Assembly (NCBI GenBank): GCA_030770535.1
Contig: JASVEC010000015.1
Location: 868,001-932,000 of the forward strand
Direction of reading: 5' to 3'
Source: Batkoa obscura
Lineage: Eukaryota > Entomophthoromycota > Entomophthoromycetes > Entomophthorales > Batkoaceae
Length of the DNA: 64,000 nt
The notes below the pieces were generated by a model, which saw only the letters and a program-made list of their open reading frames with translations, ran no database searches and was not told where the DNA came from. The position numbers and the translations under genes were made by a program. Within the stretch, counting starts at the first letter, position 1. Each line of letters begins with the position of its first letter. Positions 1 through 12,006 of this stretch are shown here, piece after piece.

Positions 1-307
1 AATAACAATACCGATTAGATGTATTAGGAAAAAAATACCAAATAATATTTTGTTTATAATCATCGTACATTCGACTAGAATTCCATGATTCGTCAATATA
101 ACTTAAAAGTTCAATTTTATCAATAGGATAGTCAAACGGATGGGCATTAGTATTGTGAATAAAATGGGTTCTATCTAAAGTTTCATCCAAACCCACTTGT
201 TCATCTATCAATGCTTGAATGTGTTTAGAAGATAATTGATAAATACTTTCTGGTTCATTATTATAAAAATGAGATATTAGACTATAAAATATCGCTTCTA
301 TTCGCAT
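1..307 (-). CDS. Hypothetical protein, 5' part only (runs off window)
   Basis: An open frame of about 102 codons starts at the ATG at 305-307 and runs to the left edge without a stop, so only the N-terminus is visible. The peptide begins MRIEAIFYSLISHFYNNEPE and is rich in Asp, Asn and Tyr, with no signal peptide or membrane segment. The absence of stops over 300 nt in this very AT-rich DNA supports real coding sequence. I do not recognise the family. The DNA upstream of the ATG, from 308 on, is stop-rich intergenic sequence. Confidence 0.55.
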   Translation of the reverse strand, partial: MRIEAIFYSLISHFYNNEPESIYQLSSKHIQALIDEQVGLDETLDRTHFIHNTNAHPFDYPIDKIELLSYIDESWNSSRMYDDYKQNIIWYFFPNTSNRYCY

Positions 308-1266
308 TTTTAAAGTTTAAAAATTTGATATAGAAACTTAATAAAAAGTAAGGTTTAAATTATAGCTTCAGGCTTTTTTAAGTCTACTGCGGTAAAGGAA
401 GTTACTATTCAAGTTGGAAATTATGTGCACATTATAAAAATCAGTGGTTGTAATTTAGCGTTAAGTTGTAAATACAAGCTATAGGATTTAGTCAATTTAT
501 AGACCTTCGTTACTTTATTTGTCAAAACGCTAGCAAAAAGGTTTCATTATTGTTTTGCTAAATAGAGCAACAATTTAATAAATCAGTTTAGTTGTAAGAT
601 AATGCTCAATTAGGACTTTATTCGAAATTAGCAATTTCCTCAGTTAAAGACTGAGAATTGGTTTGCAAATAGTTGTTTTTTTAGAATGGAACTGAAACTT
701 GAAAAATTCATCAAATTCGAAAGATGTTGATAAGAATCTAAAAAAGTTTAATTTCCTTAATCTTTTTATAAGCAATTAATTTTAATTTGTTTTATCATAT
801 TATTAACTTATTATATAATACCCTTGGCTTAATATCTTGGAATATATAGTTACAGATGCTGATATGTACGGATAATAGTTTTAAAATAGCAATTTAGTGA
901 GTTAAAATTTAAGTTACTATTTTAAATTATAATAATTTATTTCAATGTTACTTTATTATATATTAATTACTTATATTGCTTACTGTTATTTTTATACTAT
1001 TAAGACAAGATTAATAATATTAAACTTTGATTAAATAAAAACTGATTCAGAAACTAATTAGAATCAATACTTTAACCTTTTTAGTATAATATCTTTTAAA
1101 ATAAAAATTAAGTTTGTTTTTAAAAAACAAACTTTATAGTAAAAAAGCTATAATTAAAAAAACCTACAACTAAAATTTAATAATTTGCTTAAAAGTATAT
1201 TTCCAAAAGAATTACTTAAATTCAAACAACCATGCTATTAAAATTAAATATGTTTAAATTTATATA
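308..1266. other. Intergenic, no gene seen
   Basis: AT-rich sequence with stops in all frames. It separates the start of the left-edge gene from the first MITE-like copy. No tRNA or convincing exon was found. Confidence 0.6.
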
Positions 1267-1370
1267 TATCGTGATGTTTTTTTTGGCTTCATCACTTTTT
1301 CTGTCTTTTAAGCACTATTTGAGTGGAAAAATTGTTAGTAAAATTTTAAATATAAAAATACATCCCCATA
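1267..1370 (+). repeat. MITE-like ~100-bp repeat, copy 1
   Basis: First of eight related copies in the window. The right end CATCCCCATA is intact; the left end TATCGTGATG is a worn form of TATGGGGATG. The core reads AAGCACTATTTGAGTGGAAAA. The core hairpin CACT-ATTTG-AGTG differs from the usual CGCT...AGCG by a matched A-T pair. It ends in TA, consistent with insertion at a TA target. Confidence 0.8.
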
Positions 1371-2436
1371 TTGTGTTTTAGTGCAAAGTATAAAAAAACC
1401 TTTTAATATAATATTTTTTTTAGACTATTTTAAGATTATTTTTTAATAAAATTATCAAGTCTTTTTATAAATATCTTATAAAAATATATAGTAATATCTT
1501 TTATTTTATCTTATGTAATTTATAGTTTATTATATAAAAGTAAATAAATAATTTTTTTAATTAATAAGCTCTAATAACATAATCATAGCTAAAATAGATT
1601 CAAATTATAAAAAATAACATAACTAAAAAGTACTATTAAAAATATTTTTTCAAAAAAGCAGTTATAATTTAAAAGAATAGTAATATTAATATTAAATTCC
1701 CTTAACAAGTGCAAAATCTTTTACACCTTTTAAAATTTAATCTTATTTTGAAAAGAGCTATTACCAAGCTAATTTTTAAAAACAAGGTTATTTTGAACAA
1801 AATTTATTAGTAAAACTAAATTCGGAAAAAATCATGACAGGGTATCCTATATCCTGTCCTTGACGCCAAAAAGACTGGACAATATTATAAAAAAGCACAT
1901 TACCTAAAAGTTCCTAACCCTTTATATGTTAATAACTCTCAATACTTTCCATAAAAATACATAGCTCAACTATTTGATACTATGTAAATTTCTACAACTA
2001 TTATTAATCATAAATTAAATAATAGTCATTCAAATAATAACCACTATATTAATATTTTTTAATCGAAAAGTGGGTATTTTAACTTTGTTACCTAGATTTA
2101 AAAATGATGCCATAGCTCTATTTTTTTATAGCAAATTTAAAATGCCCAGTTTACATTTAAAAAAAGATAATATCTATAATAATCGCAACTAAGGCCAAGC
2201 ACAAGTGAATGACACTTTACCAACTAAATTATGTTTGATTGGATTATAATTAAGCTTGGCAAATGGAGACAAATAAAAATTAAAGAAGCCTCAATAATTG
2301 GTTAAGATGTGTAAAAAGTTTTTAAATTATCCACCAAATGGAATACTTGATTGAAAAAACAAGTCACGAAATTAATAAATAGAAACTTAAATTCATTGCT
2401 TTTAATTTCAATTAATTTTTGATCAATCAATTACAA
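1371..2436. other. Intergenic, upstream of the CUE-domain gene
   Basis: About 1.07 kb of AT-rich DNA without a supported gene. It should include the promoter of the gene starting at 2437, but no TATA-like box at a convincing spacing could be chosen. Confidence 0.5.
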
Positions 2437-4243
2437 ATGAATCCAAATAACAGTAATAATAATCCTTTCTATACCCCTTTAGATGACGATGAGGTTAACC
2501 CTTTTCAAACAATGAATAGTAACCCTTTTTATCAAAATAGTCATAATAATAATCAACAACAATCTAATCAACGTAACACAATCAATGATGCTTTTAGTGG
2601 AAATGAGGGTCTTTCTAATGATTTGATGCCACAAAGGGTAAAGGAAGAGAATCATAATCAAAATCAAACTAATGCTAGTGGATTTGAGACCAATTTTAAT
2701 GATGGGCTTACTGTAAATAATAATATTATTAATAATGATGATGTACATTCCGAAGCTTTGAGGAATTTAAAAGAAATATGTCCAACAATTGATACTGAAG
2801 TATTGGAGTTAATCTTACAAAATAATGATAATAATCTAGAAAAAAGTATTAATGAAGCTTTAACTTTATCCGATCCAAGCTATGTTCCTCCAACTACAGT
2901 ATCTCATCAGGATAATACTCAAGTAAGTTACTAATTTGTTTTTTCTTTTTAATTTGAAACAAAATTTAAAAAAACATAGTTACTAATCTGAATTTTCAAT
3001 AAATTAGCAAATAAGTGATGAACAATTAGCAAGAAGTATACAAGAAGAAGAAAATCGAGTGAATAAATTCCATCAAACTCAAAATGATGAAGCTTATGCA
3101 AGAGCTATTTTAGCGGCAGAGCAACAGTATGTTAATGGTAAATAGAAAGTTTATATTTTTATATTTGTAATATGAATAATGTTTTTTATTAAGATATTAG
3201 ACAACAAAGAGAGGATTCAAGACAACGCAATGAAAGAATAGATAGAAACGAAAGAGGAGAATCGGGTGAGCTTATTTTAATCTTTAAATAAGAAGAATAG
3301 TAAAACTAATGAATATATTAGAATCTGACAATAATATTAGTAAAATACTTGAGTGTAAGTAAATTAAAATAGTCGTTTTAATATGTTAATAATTGATAAT
3401 AATTTATTTTATTAGCAACTAAAAAAAAATTCATGGGATTGTTTAAAAGTAAAAGTGAAGAAGATAATTATCATCGTCCGTTAAAGTAAGTCTTATTAAT
3501 TTTATTTAATAAATAAGTACTAATAAGTTTTTTTTATAGTGATGATCAATCTGTTCATTCCGAATTAAGTCATAATAATCCAAACACAACTTCAACATTA
3601 AGAAATAATAATAATAATCAACAATACAATCTACAAAATGAAGTTACTTTGGGTAGGTTTAATAAATATTAATATTAATCAATTTTATTCTATTGAATAG
3701 AAAGAAGAGATAATCCTAATATAAACAACCGATATAATAATAACAATAATAATTTATTAAATGATGATATATCCGAAGATATGATACCTATTAAACCTAT
3801 ATCTCATTTAAATAATGAAGGAAATTATTATAACCAAAATAATAATTTTAATATAAATGGTAAACAATTTTTATATCTTTGTATTACTTATTGAATGTTA
3901 AGATTTATTAATAATTCTATTTATTTTAGATCCTGTTAGATCCGTTAGTCCATCAACGAACAAGAATAAAAGTTTAAATACTAGTGGTAATAATAATCAG
4001 GATTTATTTGAAAGTAATGTAGTATTTGAGGAAAATCATAGTATGTATTATCATTAATATATTAAATATATGAGTACTAATAAATGAATTATTTTAGATA
4101 ATTATAATAACAACAACAATAATAATCATAATATTACTACAAGTAATAGCAATATAGTCTCTCAAGATCAAGTAGAGTTTGATAGCAATCCATTTTTAAA
4201 TTCGGATGATTTCAAGAACAGAAAGAAATCAAATTTTCATTAA
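2437..4243 (+). CDS. CUE-domain ubiquitin-binding protein with NPF motifs (Cue5-like)
   Basis: The ATG at 2437 opens an Asn-rich protein built from about eight exons joined by short GTAAGT/GTAAAT...TAG introns. The N-terminus carries several NPF tripeptides (NPFYTP, NPFQT, NPFYQ), and another (SNPFL) lies near the C-terminus; NPF motifs bind EH domains of endocytic adaptors. A CUE-like segment follows at about residues 105-145 (EALRNLKEICPTIDTEVLEL). Its downstream exon has ISDEQLARSIQEEENR, a stretch I associate with fungal Cue5-type proteins. The remainder is low-complexity Asn with a basic patch (KKKFMGLFKSKSEE). Inferred role: ubiquitin-dependent endocytic or autophagy adaptor in the cytosol. 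CUE assignment is fairly strong; orthology to Cue5 is tentative. Confidence 0.65.
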
Positions 4244-4548
4244 TTTTTTGATAGTCTTGACGTCAATATGGAGCTATTCTTATTTCTTTTAATAAATATT
4301 TTATTTTATTTCTTATTTTATTTTTTATTCTATAACTTGTATTTCTATTCTTAAATTTGTATTTCTAAGGAAATACTTTTTTTAATTACGTTGATAATCC
4401 AAGTTAAAGCATTTATATTATTGGCTAAAGTAATGAGAAGCTAAGAAACTAAGTAAAAAATGAAAATTCAATTTAAAAGTTCAAAATTTAAATTCTTTTA
4501 TTTTTATAATATACAAATTTAACATAATCAACAATAAAATAAGACCAA

Positions 4549-6866
4549 ATGGAAGAAAGTTTTAATATAACTATTTTAAGTGACTTAATTGGATATCGTA
4601 TTGATAGTATGGAATTATTAATTGAGGGGTTTAAAGATTTAAGTAAAAAAATTAAATTTGAAAAAAAAGAAGGTAAATCAAATGTTGTTAAAGCAGTAGA
4701 ATTATATATTTAATCTCAGTTTAAAAGTAAAAAAACTAATTCAATTTCAATTCTTTTAGTAATTCAAGAAACCATCACGAAATTATCGCTTTCTGGTTTA
4801 TTTTCATTAATCATTTCAGATGGAGCGCCATTAAATTTAACCGAAGCTGTAGCTGAATTATTGAAGATTTATTTTGATACTTTACCAGTTGAATTTTTAT
4901 TTACTAAAGAATTTAGAGTAAGTTAAATAATTCATTATAATTTAATTCCATTTATCAATAATTAATTTTATCTAATAGCTTTACCTTATCAATGGATTAT
5001 CTAGTAGTCATATTGCGGTTAGAGAATTAACTTTAGATCAATTATTGAGAGTAGATTATGGACAGGAAATACCAGTAACATTTTACTTTTATTCTATTTG
5101 TTATAATAATTAATAATGATATTTTATTACTAGTTTGATAAAGAAATCTTATATTTAATATTTGAATGTTTAAAGTTCGAAGAGATCATTATAGCTGATA
5201 AAGCAGGCTTACTAATTCAAGCGGTAAAATAGAATTCAATAACAAGTTGAGTGTTCTATTTATTAACTTGTTTATTTTTAGATTACAAAAAGTGAAAAGA
5301 ATTTTGAATCAATAATGAAAGATAATGAAATTATTAAAAAATTAGAAAGATTAACTAAAAAGTAAGTTCAAATTCTATAAAAATTATTTAATTTAATATA
5401 TTAATATTCTTTTATTTTATTAGTTCAATTACTCAAATAAGAACAATTGAATTGTTATTAAAATTATTATTAAATCAAGAAAATCAATTTGAATTAAGAT
5501 TCAAACTATTGCAAGAAAACTTAATTGTCAATCAACTATTTCCAATTAATTTAATTAAAAATCAATCCGACTTGTTATTAAGATTAAATTTAATGGAATT
5601 ATATATCAAAGTAATTAAATCATTAATAATAAGTAGAATTTATTTAATATGTTAATTTTGTTTTATTTTAGTTTATCCCTGATTCTAACTTTCAACAATT
5701 ATTATTAAAAAATGAGATATTAGAATTTTTAATAAGTTCATATCCCTTAACAACAATTCCAGCAGTTAATGAATGGGACCCGTTATTATTAACATCAGAT
5801 CTAAAATTAATTGGATTAGCTAATTCTCATTTAGTTCAATCAAATGAAGTAAAATAGTTTAAATTTAATTTATAATAGAATGAAATATTAATAAGATTAC
5901 TTTATTTAATTAGATAACTAATTTATCTACAAAAACAATTAATTTATTTTTATTTTTATTACAACAAGATATTAATGTGGAATTAAAAGTAAGTTAAGTA
6001 ATAATAAAATAGAACAAAATAAAATAATATATTGCTTTTTAGATTTCCTGTTTAAAAGCAATTACTTGTATGGCACAAACATATCATGGTGTATTGTTAT
6101 TAACTAATAATCACTCATTAATGAAATTATTAGCTAACGCTTTTTTTTATTTGGTGGGAGATGCTAGAATTATTGGTTTGAATTGTTTATCAAGTATTTT
6201 TGGGGTTGAGTAAGTAATAATAAAATAATAATGTATATAATTATATTAATATTTAATTAAACAAATAGTAAACAACCAAATGAAAAACTATCTGCTGGTT
6301 GTGAAATTTTAACTGATTATTTACAAGGTAATTTATAATAATATTAATAACTTCATTAATTTTATTATTAATTTTATAGAATATTTAAAAATACCATTTG
6401 ATATATTAAGATATTGTTCAAATCCAAGTGTAGAAATTAAAATTGCTGCTTATCGATTATTATATACTATCTCATTACATCGTTTTGGTTGTGAGGTAAA
6501 TTAATGACTATTTTATATTATGTATATAAAATTAATATAAATATAAATATTAATATATATTATTTTTATTTAGTTAATAATGAATGATAAAAAAAGTATG
6601 GATAAATTATTAGATCGTAATATGGAATCCGAATTAGAAGGATTGGTAAGTTAATATATGAATATGTATTTTAATAAGATATAAAATAATTATTAATATT
6701 TTATTTTGAATTGTAGAAATGGAAATATTCCATTATCAATAATTTAGCAACAAATGCTTCATTAAATATAATTTCTCCACAATTAAAAGAACAATTGGAT
6801 CTTTATTTAAAACAAGGAATTGTTTATTCCACTTTCGCACCAAGGGTAGAATTAGATATGGCTTAA
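4549..6866 (+). CDS. HEAT-repeat protein, probable 26S proteasome assembly chaperone PSMD5-like
   Basis: The ATG at 4549 (MEESFNITILSDLIGY) begins a gene of about 13 exons, each ending in GTAAGT-like donors, giving a helical, Leu/Ile-rich protein of roughly 500 residues. Successive helix pairs (LFSLIISDGAPLNLTEAVAE, LYLINGLSSSHIAVRELTLD, DILRYCSNPSVEIKIAAYRL) look like HEAT/ARM repeats. The C-terminus (KWKYSIINNLATNA, then LYLKQGIVYSTFAPRVE) resembles the tail of PSMD5/S5b, a chaperone of the proteasome base. That resemblance is from memory and modest, so another HEAT protein is possible. The first intron is inferred because the genomic frame closes at about 4712 and the frame resumes after TTTTAG at about 4760. 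It converges on the GOS1-like gene with about 150 bp between them. Confidence 0.5.
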
Positions 6867-7014
6867 AATCTTAAAACAGAGAATCTTGACATTTTTATAA
6901 GTAAAATAAGTCAGCATTTAAAATTATAACTATTATTTATTTTATACTATTTTTATTAAAGTTTATAAAAATGAGGATTTTGTATATATTTGTTATATGT
7001 ATTATTGAACTAAA

Positions 7015-7377
7015 TTAAAATAAAGCAAACCAAAGAAAAAAGATACCAGATGCAATAACAAAAGCTAAAATTAAGGTATCTCTTCGTCGACGGATTGAGA
7101 TTCGATTAATAATGCCATTGATACTGGGTAAACTATCTATAAAAAATTAAAATAAATTTAATGAATAAATAAATGTTATTGTTAAATAAACACTAAAGCA
7201 TACTTATTAATCCTCCAACTCTATTAGTAGAATTTAAAATAGAATGACCTTGTTCACTTAGTTCATTACGAATAGCAAAAGCTTGACTATTAATATATAT
7301 GTTAATCATAAATCAATAAAAAAAATTTAAAAAACATTATTCCCAACTCCTATATTTAATATATATCTCTTAACTTT

Positions 7378-7416
<39 letters not shown>

Positions 7417-8245
7417 CTACTTACTTTAAAGTAGCATCTGTCATTTCATATGAATTATCGATCACTCCTCTTTCTCCTAAAAAGTAATCCGTTTCATTTT
7501 CATTCTCAATGCCTTGTAAACGTTCTCTAGCAGATAATGGTTTTTTACTATTATTAATAGGATTATTAAGTGAGGTTTAATTTGATAATGAGATATTGAT
7601 AATTAATTTTACTTAAATAAAACTTACTTTAAAAATAATTCATTTCTTGTGGAAGTTTCTACAGCTTTTTTCTAATTAAAATTAAATAAAAGTTAGATTA
7701 ATTGCTTCTTTTTTATTAATTAAAAATTTAATATTCTTCTTTTTCTTTTATTGAGAATTCAAAATAAAATTAACTTACTGATACTCGTTCTAATTGTCTT
7801 GAAAAATTAATGTATTTCTCTCGACTTCTTTTAACTAAATAACCTCGATTATCTTGTCCATTATTATTCAAACTTAAATCTTGTTCCATAATCGTGAGTG
7901 ATTGATCCAACTAAAATTTAGAAAGATCAGGAATTAGATAGATATAACCAATATTTAATATATCGTTAATTATAATTTTAAAGATTGAAGTTAGGAAATT
8001 AAAATCAAACTACCTACTTGTTCCATCTTTTGTTTTATTTTTTCCATTTCTTCTTCTTCATTGAAATTTGAATTACTACTGCCTATTTCTTCTTCTTCAT
8101 TGAAATTTGAATTACTACTGCCTATTTCTTCCCCTTCCTTTTCTTTTTTTAAATAAAACTGATTGATACTACTTAATTTAAGTTCAATTTCTCGTGTTAA
8201 TTTTTTACTCTCCTTTGTCAGCTCAGTCCATTCTGTTGAAGTCAT
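7015..8245 (-). CDS. GOS1: Golgi v-SNARE Gos1 / GOSR1
   Basis: A multi-exon SNARE read leftward from the ATG at 8245. The N-terminus MTSTEWTELTKESKKLTREI matches the GS28/Gos1 start (MTSWEDLRKEARKLENEID-type). The C-terminal exons give SQAFAIRNELSEQGHSILNS followed by SLPSINGIINRISIRRRRDT and a hydrophobic anchor (LILAFVIASGIFFLWFALF), the usual Gos1 tail. Gos1 acts in intra-Golgi and ER-Golgi vesicle fusion with Sed5, Ykt6 and Sft1. Exon joins are consistent, for example ATAA|GTATGC...TTATAG|ATAGT at about 7139-7205. The first exon contains a perfect 13-codon tandem duplication. The protein family call is firm; the exact borders of the middle exons are less so. Confidence 0.85.
7381..7413. 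repeat. ATA/AAT trinucleotide microsatellite
   Basis: Eleven uninterrupted trinucleotide units inside an intron of the GOS1-like gene. Confidence 0.9.
8050..8127 (-). repeat. 39-bp tandem duplication inside the GOS1-like first exon
   Basis: Two consecutive 39-bp units encode the same 13 residues (EEIGSSNSNFNEE) twice, in frame, between the N-terminal helix and the first intron. The two units are essentially identical at DNA level, so the event is recent. Confidence 0.9.
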
Positions 8246-8459
8246 TGTTTGAATGTTTGTTTTTAATTTTTTAAAAAAGATAAAATTGATTCTTCACACA
8301 TTTGATAATTTAAACTTCATCAAATAGGCCACATCATTAAAATTTTACAAACTTGGCATTTATTTAACTCAAAAAAAATTCAAACTTTTTAAAAATATCA
8401 ATAATAAAAGCAATAAAAATTCTACACTTTTAAAATAAAAATAGTATATTTATTTAGCC

Positions 8460-10334
8460 TTAATTAATAAGTTTTCCCAATACAGTTTCTGGGGCATATT
8501 TTTGAACTACGTCTGGTTTATGTAACATATTAAATTCTTCACTAGCATCTCTACCGGCGAACAATAAGATCGCTTTTTTACCCCCTGGATGATCATGCAT
8601 GAATTTGGTAACATCTAACACTTGTCCATTGACAACAACCCAACAATCATCCTCTTTATTATGTTGATTCACTTCAGAAAGTGATATACTTTTATCTCCT
8701 CCTGATTTCCTTTCCTCTTCTTTTCTACCTTTTTCTTCACCAACATTAATTGTATCTACATCGACTTTATTGTCACTGGTAACATTATTGTGATCTTGTT
8801 GTTGGTTAGATGACCCAGGCCATGTAAGTTCGAGAGTAACTTTATTATTCTCTGGATTAACATTGACACTAGCTTGTACACCATTAGGACTAAGATGACC
8901 ACGAATATTGTCTAGGCGATTGACAGCATGACTATCACTGTTTGATGCTAATTTCGAATATTGATAACGACATGCTGAAGAACCAGCTACTCTACCATAA
9001 ACAACACAAGTCAGTAAAGCTGAACCACCAAGTCTATTAGCTCCATGGATACCACCTGCTACTTCACCAGCAGCAAATAAACCTTCAATTGGATTGGATT
9101 CTTTTAATACTTGAGCTTGATCATTGATCTTAACACCACCCATAGTAAAATGAAGTACTGGAGTCATGTGAGCTACATAAAAAGTATCATCCATGTTAAA
9201 ATTATAGTTATGGAAATATTTCTTTTTAAATTCATCCTTCTTTGATTCAGCACCACGTACATAATCTTTAAATGTTTTTTCAAGTACTGAGGGATCACAA
9301 CCAATTTCTTTAGCTAAAGCTTTACCACCTTCGAACTTGAACATAAGGCCACGGCCCATGTAATGTTTAATATGCCATTCAATTTCTTTACCAGCTGCTG
9401 AATTTAGTACTAAACGAACTGGTCCCTTTGTTTTCCAAATTTCACCAGTAACAAAATCACGATGTTGAAGCTCATCAACAAAACGTTTACCTTCTCCATT
9501 AATAAGTAAACCACCAACACCACGTAAAGCTTCAGCTGCCAAAAATTTAACTTTAGCTTGAGGATCTTTTGGATCAACGAGACCTGTTGGGTGAACTTGT
9601 ACTTTTTCAAGATCGACAGCACTACCACCAATTTCCATTACCATTTTTAAGCCATCACCAGTACAATGATCTCCATTGGTTGTTGGTAATTCATAGATAT
9701 CTGGACGATGTTTTTTGAGTACAGAGTTATCAGTGAAATCAGCGGCATAACCACCAGTAGCTAAAATGACTGGACCATATTGTGAAAAATTTTTACCTTC
9801 TTTTTCAACTTCAACCCCAATAACTTGGTTATTAGAATCTTTAATTAACTTAACGACTCTTGCTTTGTTATGGATCTTTACACGCTTTGGTTCAGTCTTG
9901 GAAAGTTCTTCCAACTTCTCCATCAAAGCATAAGTGATTGTCATACCTGGAAATCTTTCTTTACCACGGTGAGTACGTGGTTCTGAGTGTCCACCTAAAC
10001 GAGAAATCAAAGAAAGATCTAAAGAGAAGCGTTCTTTAAGCCATTCAACAGCAGAAGCTGAGCTGTATGTGAGTACTTTGATAAGGTCAGGTCTAGCAAG
10101 ATCACGAGCGGATTTAAGAGTGTCATTATAGAAAAGCTCAGCACTATCTGGTACCTTTTGTTGAACTTGAGTTTGAGTTAAAGCACCATTAATACCCGAG
10201 GTTGCTTTAGTACTATTGCCACCAAAGAAAGCACTTTTATCAATTACACATACATTACCTCCTTGTTCATAGACAGTATGGGCTGCTGAAAGACCAGCTA
10301 AACCACCACCAACGACAATAATTTGTTGTGACAT
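8460..10334 (-). CDS. Soluble fumarate reductase (Osm1/Frd1 type) with C-terminal cytochrome b5 domain
   Basis: Intronless gene of 624 residues. Residues 1-470 form a flavoprotein: a dinucleotide-binding GGGLAGLSAA at 9-18, ATGG (VILATGGYAADF), QVHPTG, the HFTMGG substrate-site block, and the GANRLGGSALLT block carrying the active-site Arg of the fumarate reductase/flavocytochrome c family. Such enzymes reduce fumarate to succinate to reoxidise FADH2 or NADH when oxygen or electron sinks are short. After a charged Ser/Asn linker, residues about 547-624 form a cytochrome b5 domain with both heme histidines, in HPGG at about 582 and in MLHKPDV at about 605. Such a b5 tail is known on some fungal homologues. 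There is no clear transit peptide, so a cytosolic location is likely. Confidence 0.9.
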   Translation of the reverse strand: MSQQIIVVGGGLAGLSAAHTVYEQGGNVCVIDKSAFFGGNSTKATSGINGALTQTQVQQKVPDSAELFYNDTLKSARDLARPDLIKVLTYSSASAVEWLKERFSLDLSLISRLGGHSEPRTHRGKERFPGMTITYALMEKLEELSKTEPKRVKIHNKARVVKLIKDSNNQVIGVEVEKEGKNFSQYGPVILATGGYAADFTDNSVLKKHRPDIYELPTTNGDHCTGDGLKMVMEIGGSAVDLEKVQVHPTGLVDPKDPQAKVKFLAAEALRGVGGLLINGEGKRFVDELQHRDFVTGEIWKTKGPVRLVLNSAAGKEIEWHIKHYMGRGLMFKFEGGKALAKEIGCDPSVLEKTFKDYVRGAESKKDEFKKKYFHNYNFNMDDTFYVAHMTPVLHFTMGGVKINDQAQVLKESNPIEGLFAAGEVAGGIHGANRLGGSALLTCVVYGRVAGSSACRYQYSKLASNSDSHAVNRLDNIRGHLSPNGVQASVNVNPENNKVTLELTWPGSSNQQQDHNNVTSDNKVDVDTINVGEEKGRKEEERKSGGDKSISLSEVNQHNKEDDCWVVVNGQVLDVTKFMHDHPGGKKAILLFAGRDASEEFNMLHKPDVVQKYAPETVLGKLIN

Positions 10335-10877
10335 TTTTTATAAATACTTTTTTATTTAAAAGATAATTGATGTAAATTGATTATTCTTCTTTTTATATCA
10401 TTAATCTAATCAATGTAACATCTTTGGCAGGATCTAAATGAAGGATCATTGGCTGGGGTAAAAACAATTTTAATGCTTTTTAAACGTCACACCCTTCCTT
10501 ATGACTGCTTTTGGTTATTGAATTCTAACTTTTTCATCCAACCTATTGTATATCAGTATTTCATCACTATTGATAAATAATTGGTTTTTTAACTTAACTT
10601 TTTTTTTCACATGTATAAAATTGAAACTTTTCTTTTTAAATGGTTTCATTAAAAACTAAGCTACTGGTATATCATGAAGTCCTTTGTAAGTATTAATAGA
10701 ATATTAGTTGACTAAAATGATGAATTTAGATCCCTAATTAAGGGCTGAAACAGTAAGTTTGACCATAATGCTAAGCTCACCATAAAATGCCAACTATTTT
10801 ATTATAGTTTTAATTTAGGAAAGATCTTTTGAAATCGAATTGATTTTTTACTAGAAAGAATATAATTTTAAAATTGT
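10335..10877. other. Intergenic, upstream of fumarate reductase
   Basis: AT-rich DNA with stops in all frames and no RNA gene. Since the fumarate reductase is read leftward from 10334, this should hold its promoter. Confidence 0.5.
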
Positions 10878-11048
10878 CTATCCCTTATTATTATAAGCAA
10901 CGTTCCAACTAGAAGATTGATATAATAGGTCTAAGTCATAAGCTTTACAATAATAGTTATCAAAAATAGTACTGGAATTTAGAGTATAAACTTCATTAGT
11001 ATCTGAGTTGAAATCCATATTGTTAACCAAATTATTATGTTGTAACAT
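10878..11048 (-). CDS. Possible small ORF (56 aa), unknown
   Basis: An ATG at 11046-11048 opens 56 codons to a TAG at 10878. The peptide has normal-looking composition (MLQHNNLVNNMDFNSDTNEV...) with no signal or membrane segment. It sits just upstream of tRNA-Val with no neighbour it obviously belongs to. It may be a chance ORF, a truncated gene or one exon of a longer gene. Confidence 0.25.
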   Translation of the reverse strand: MLQHNNLVNNMDFNSDTNEVYTLNSSTIFDNYYCKAYDLDLLYQSSSWNVAYNNKG

Positions 11049-11138
11049 TTTACTATCGATCTTATGGAGTTTAACCTTGATCGATCTTTATATAATTATT
11101 TTTAAATATAAATAATGTAGGTAAATACCGGCCAAGTT

Positions 11139-11212
11139 GCTTCGGTAGTGTAGTTGGTTATCACGTCACCCTTACAAGGTGAAGGTCTCCAGTTCGAACC
11201 TGGGCTGAAGCA
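11139..11212 (+). tRNA. tRNA-Val (anticodon TAC)
   Basis: A 74-nt cloverleaf. Acceptor GCTTCGG pairs with CTGAAGC, with A as discriminator. The D-arm reads GTGTAGTTGGTTATCAC. The anticodon stem TCACC/GGTGA encloses loop CTTACAA with TAC at 34-36. The T-arm has GTTCGAACC. No intron. Confidence 0.95.
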
Positions 11213-12006
11213 TCAAATAGAAACACTATTTTTTTTTACGTCTTTAAAATAATGTATTGTATTTTTAAAACAATAACTAATTATAATTTTAAATTAAATA
11301 CTGATATTTTTTAATATATCAGGTAAATTAATATAAGTTATTGTTTAATAAAAAATAATAAAATAGCCAAAAAAATAGTATTAAATATGCTATCTTTTTT
11401 ACTAGTGCTTGAGTTATTGTTATTTTATTGCTAAAGTTATTATTAAGTATACTGCTTATTTTGCTTTTTTATTTACTTATGTTAACTTTTAAAAGCAAAG
11501 TTTGTTTGAATAAAACCATATTTTAAAAGGATTTTTAATATAAAATCTTTTCATATTCTGTTTACATGTTTATAGCTTTTTGATTTACATCAGTTATATC
11601 ATCATTAAAAACAGCATATCAGGGTTTACATAGCTGTTTATTCTTTTCTGACTCCAGCTAGTCCCACGGTTATCATAACACTGGTCATTTGAAATAGAAA
11701 GCAAACTAGAGAATATAAAGTTTTAATGCATATTGTTAAAAATCATAAAAAAGTTTTTTTGAAGTTTATAAAGGCAACTAAAAAAACAAAAACAATTATT
11801 TAGAATAAGCCAATAATTAGGGCTAAAATTTTCAATCTCTATTTTTATTATGTAAATAAAATTCTTGATATCAACAAAAATTTCAAAATAAAACTCAGAA
11901 AATTATTTCATTTGATCATTAAATTAATTCATCAATTCTAAATTCTAAATGATTTGTTTTGCCAAAAATCAAGACACAAAACTTTTCAATTCCTTATAAA
12001 AAAAGA
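11213..12006. other. Intergenic between tRNA-Val and TOG-domain gene
   Basis: AT-rich. An ATG at 11949 starts a short frame that closes after 16 codons and is out of frame with the gene at 12007, so it could act as an upstream ORF in the mRNA leader. Nothing else is supported. Confidence 0.4.
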
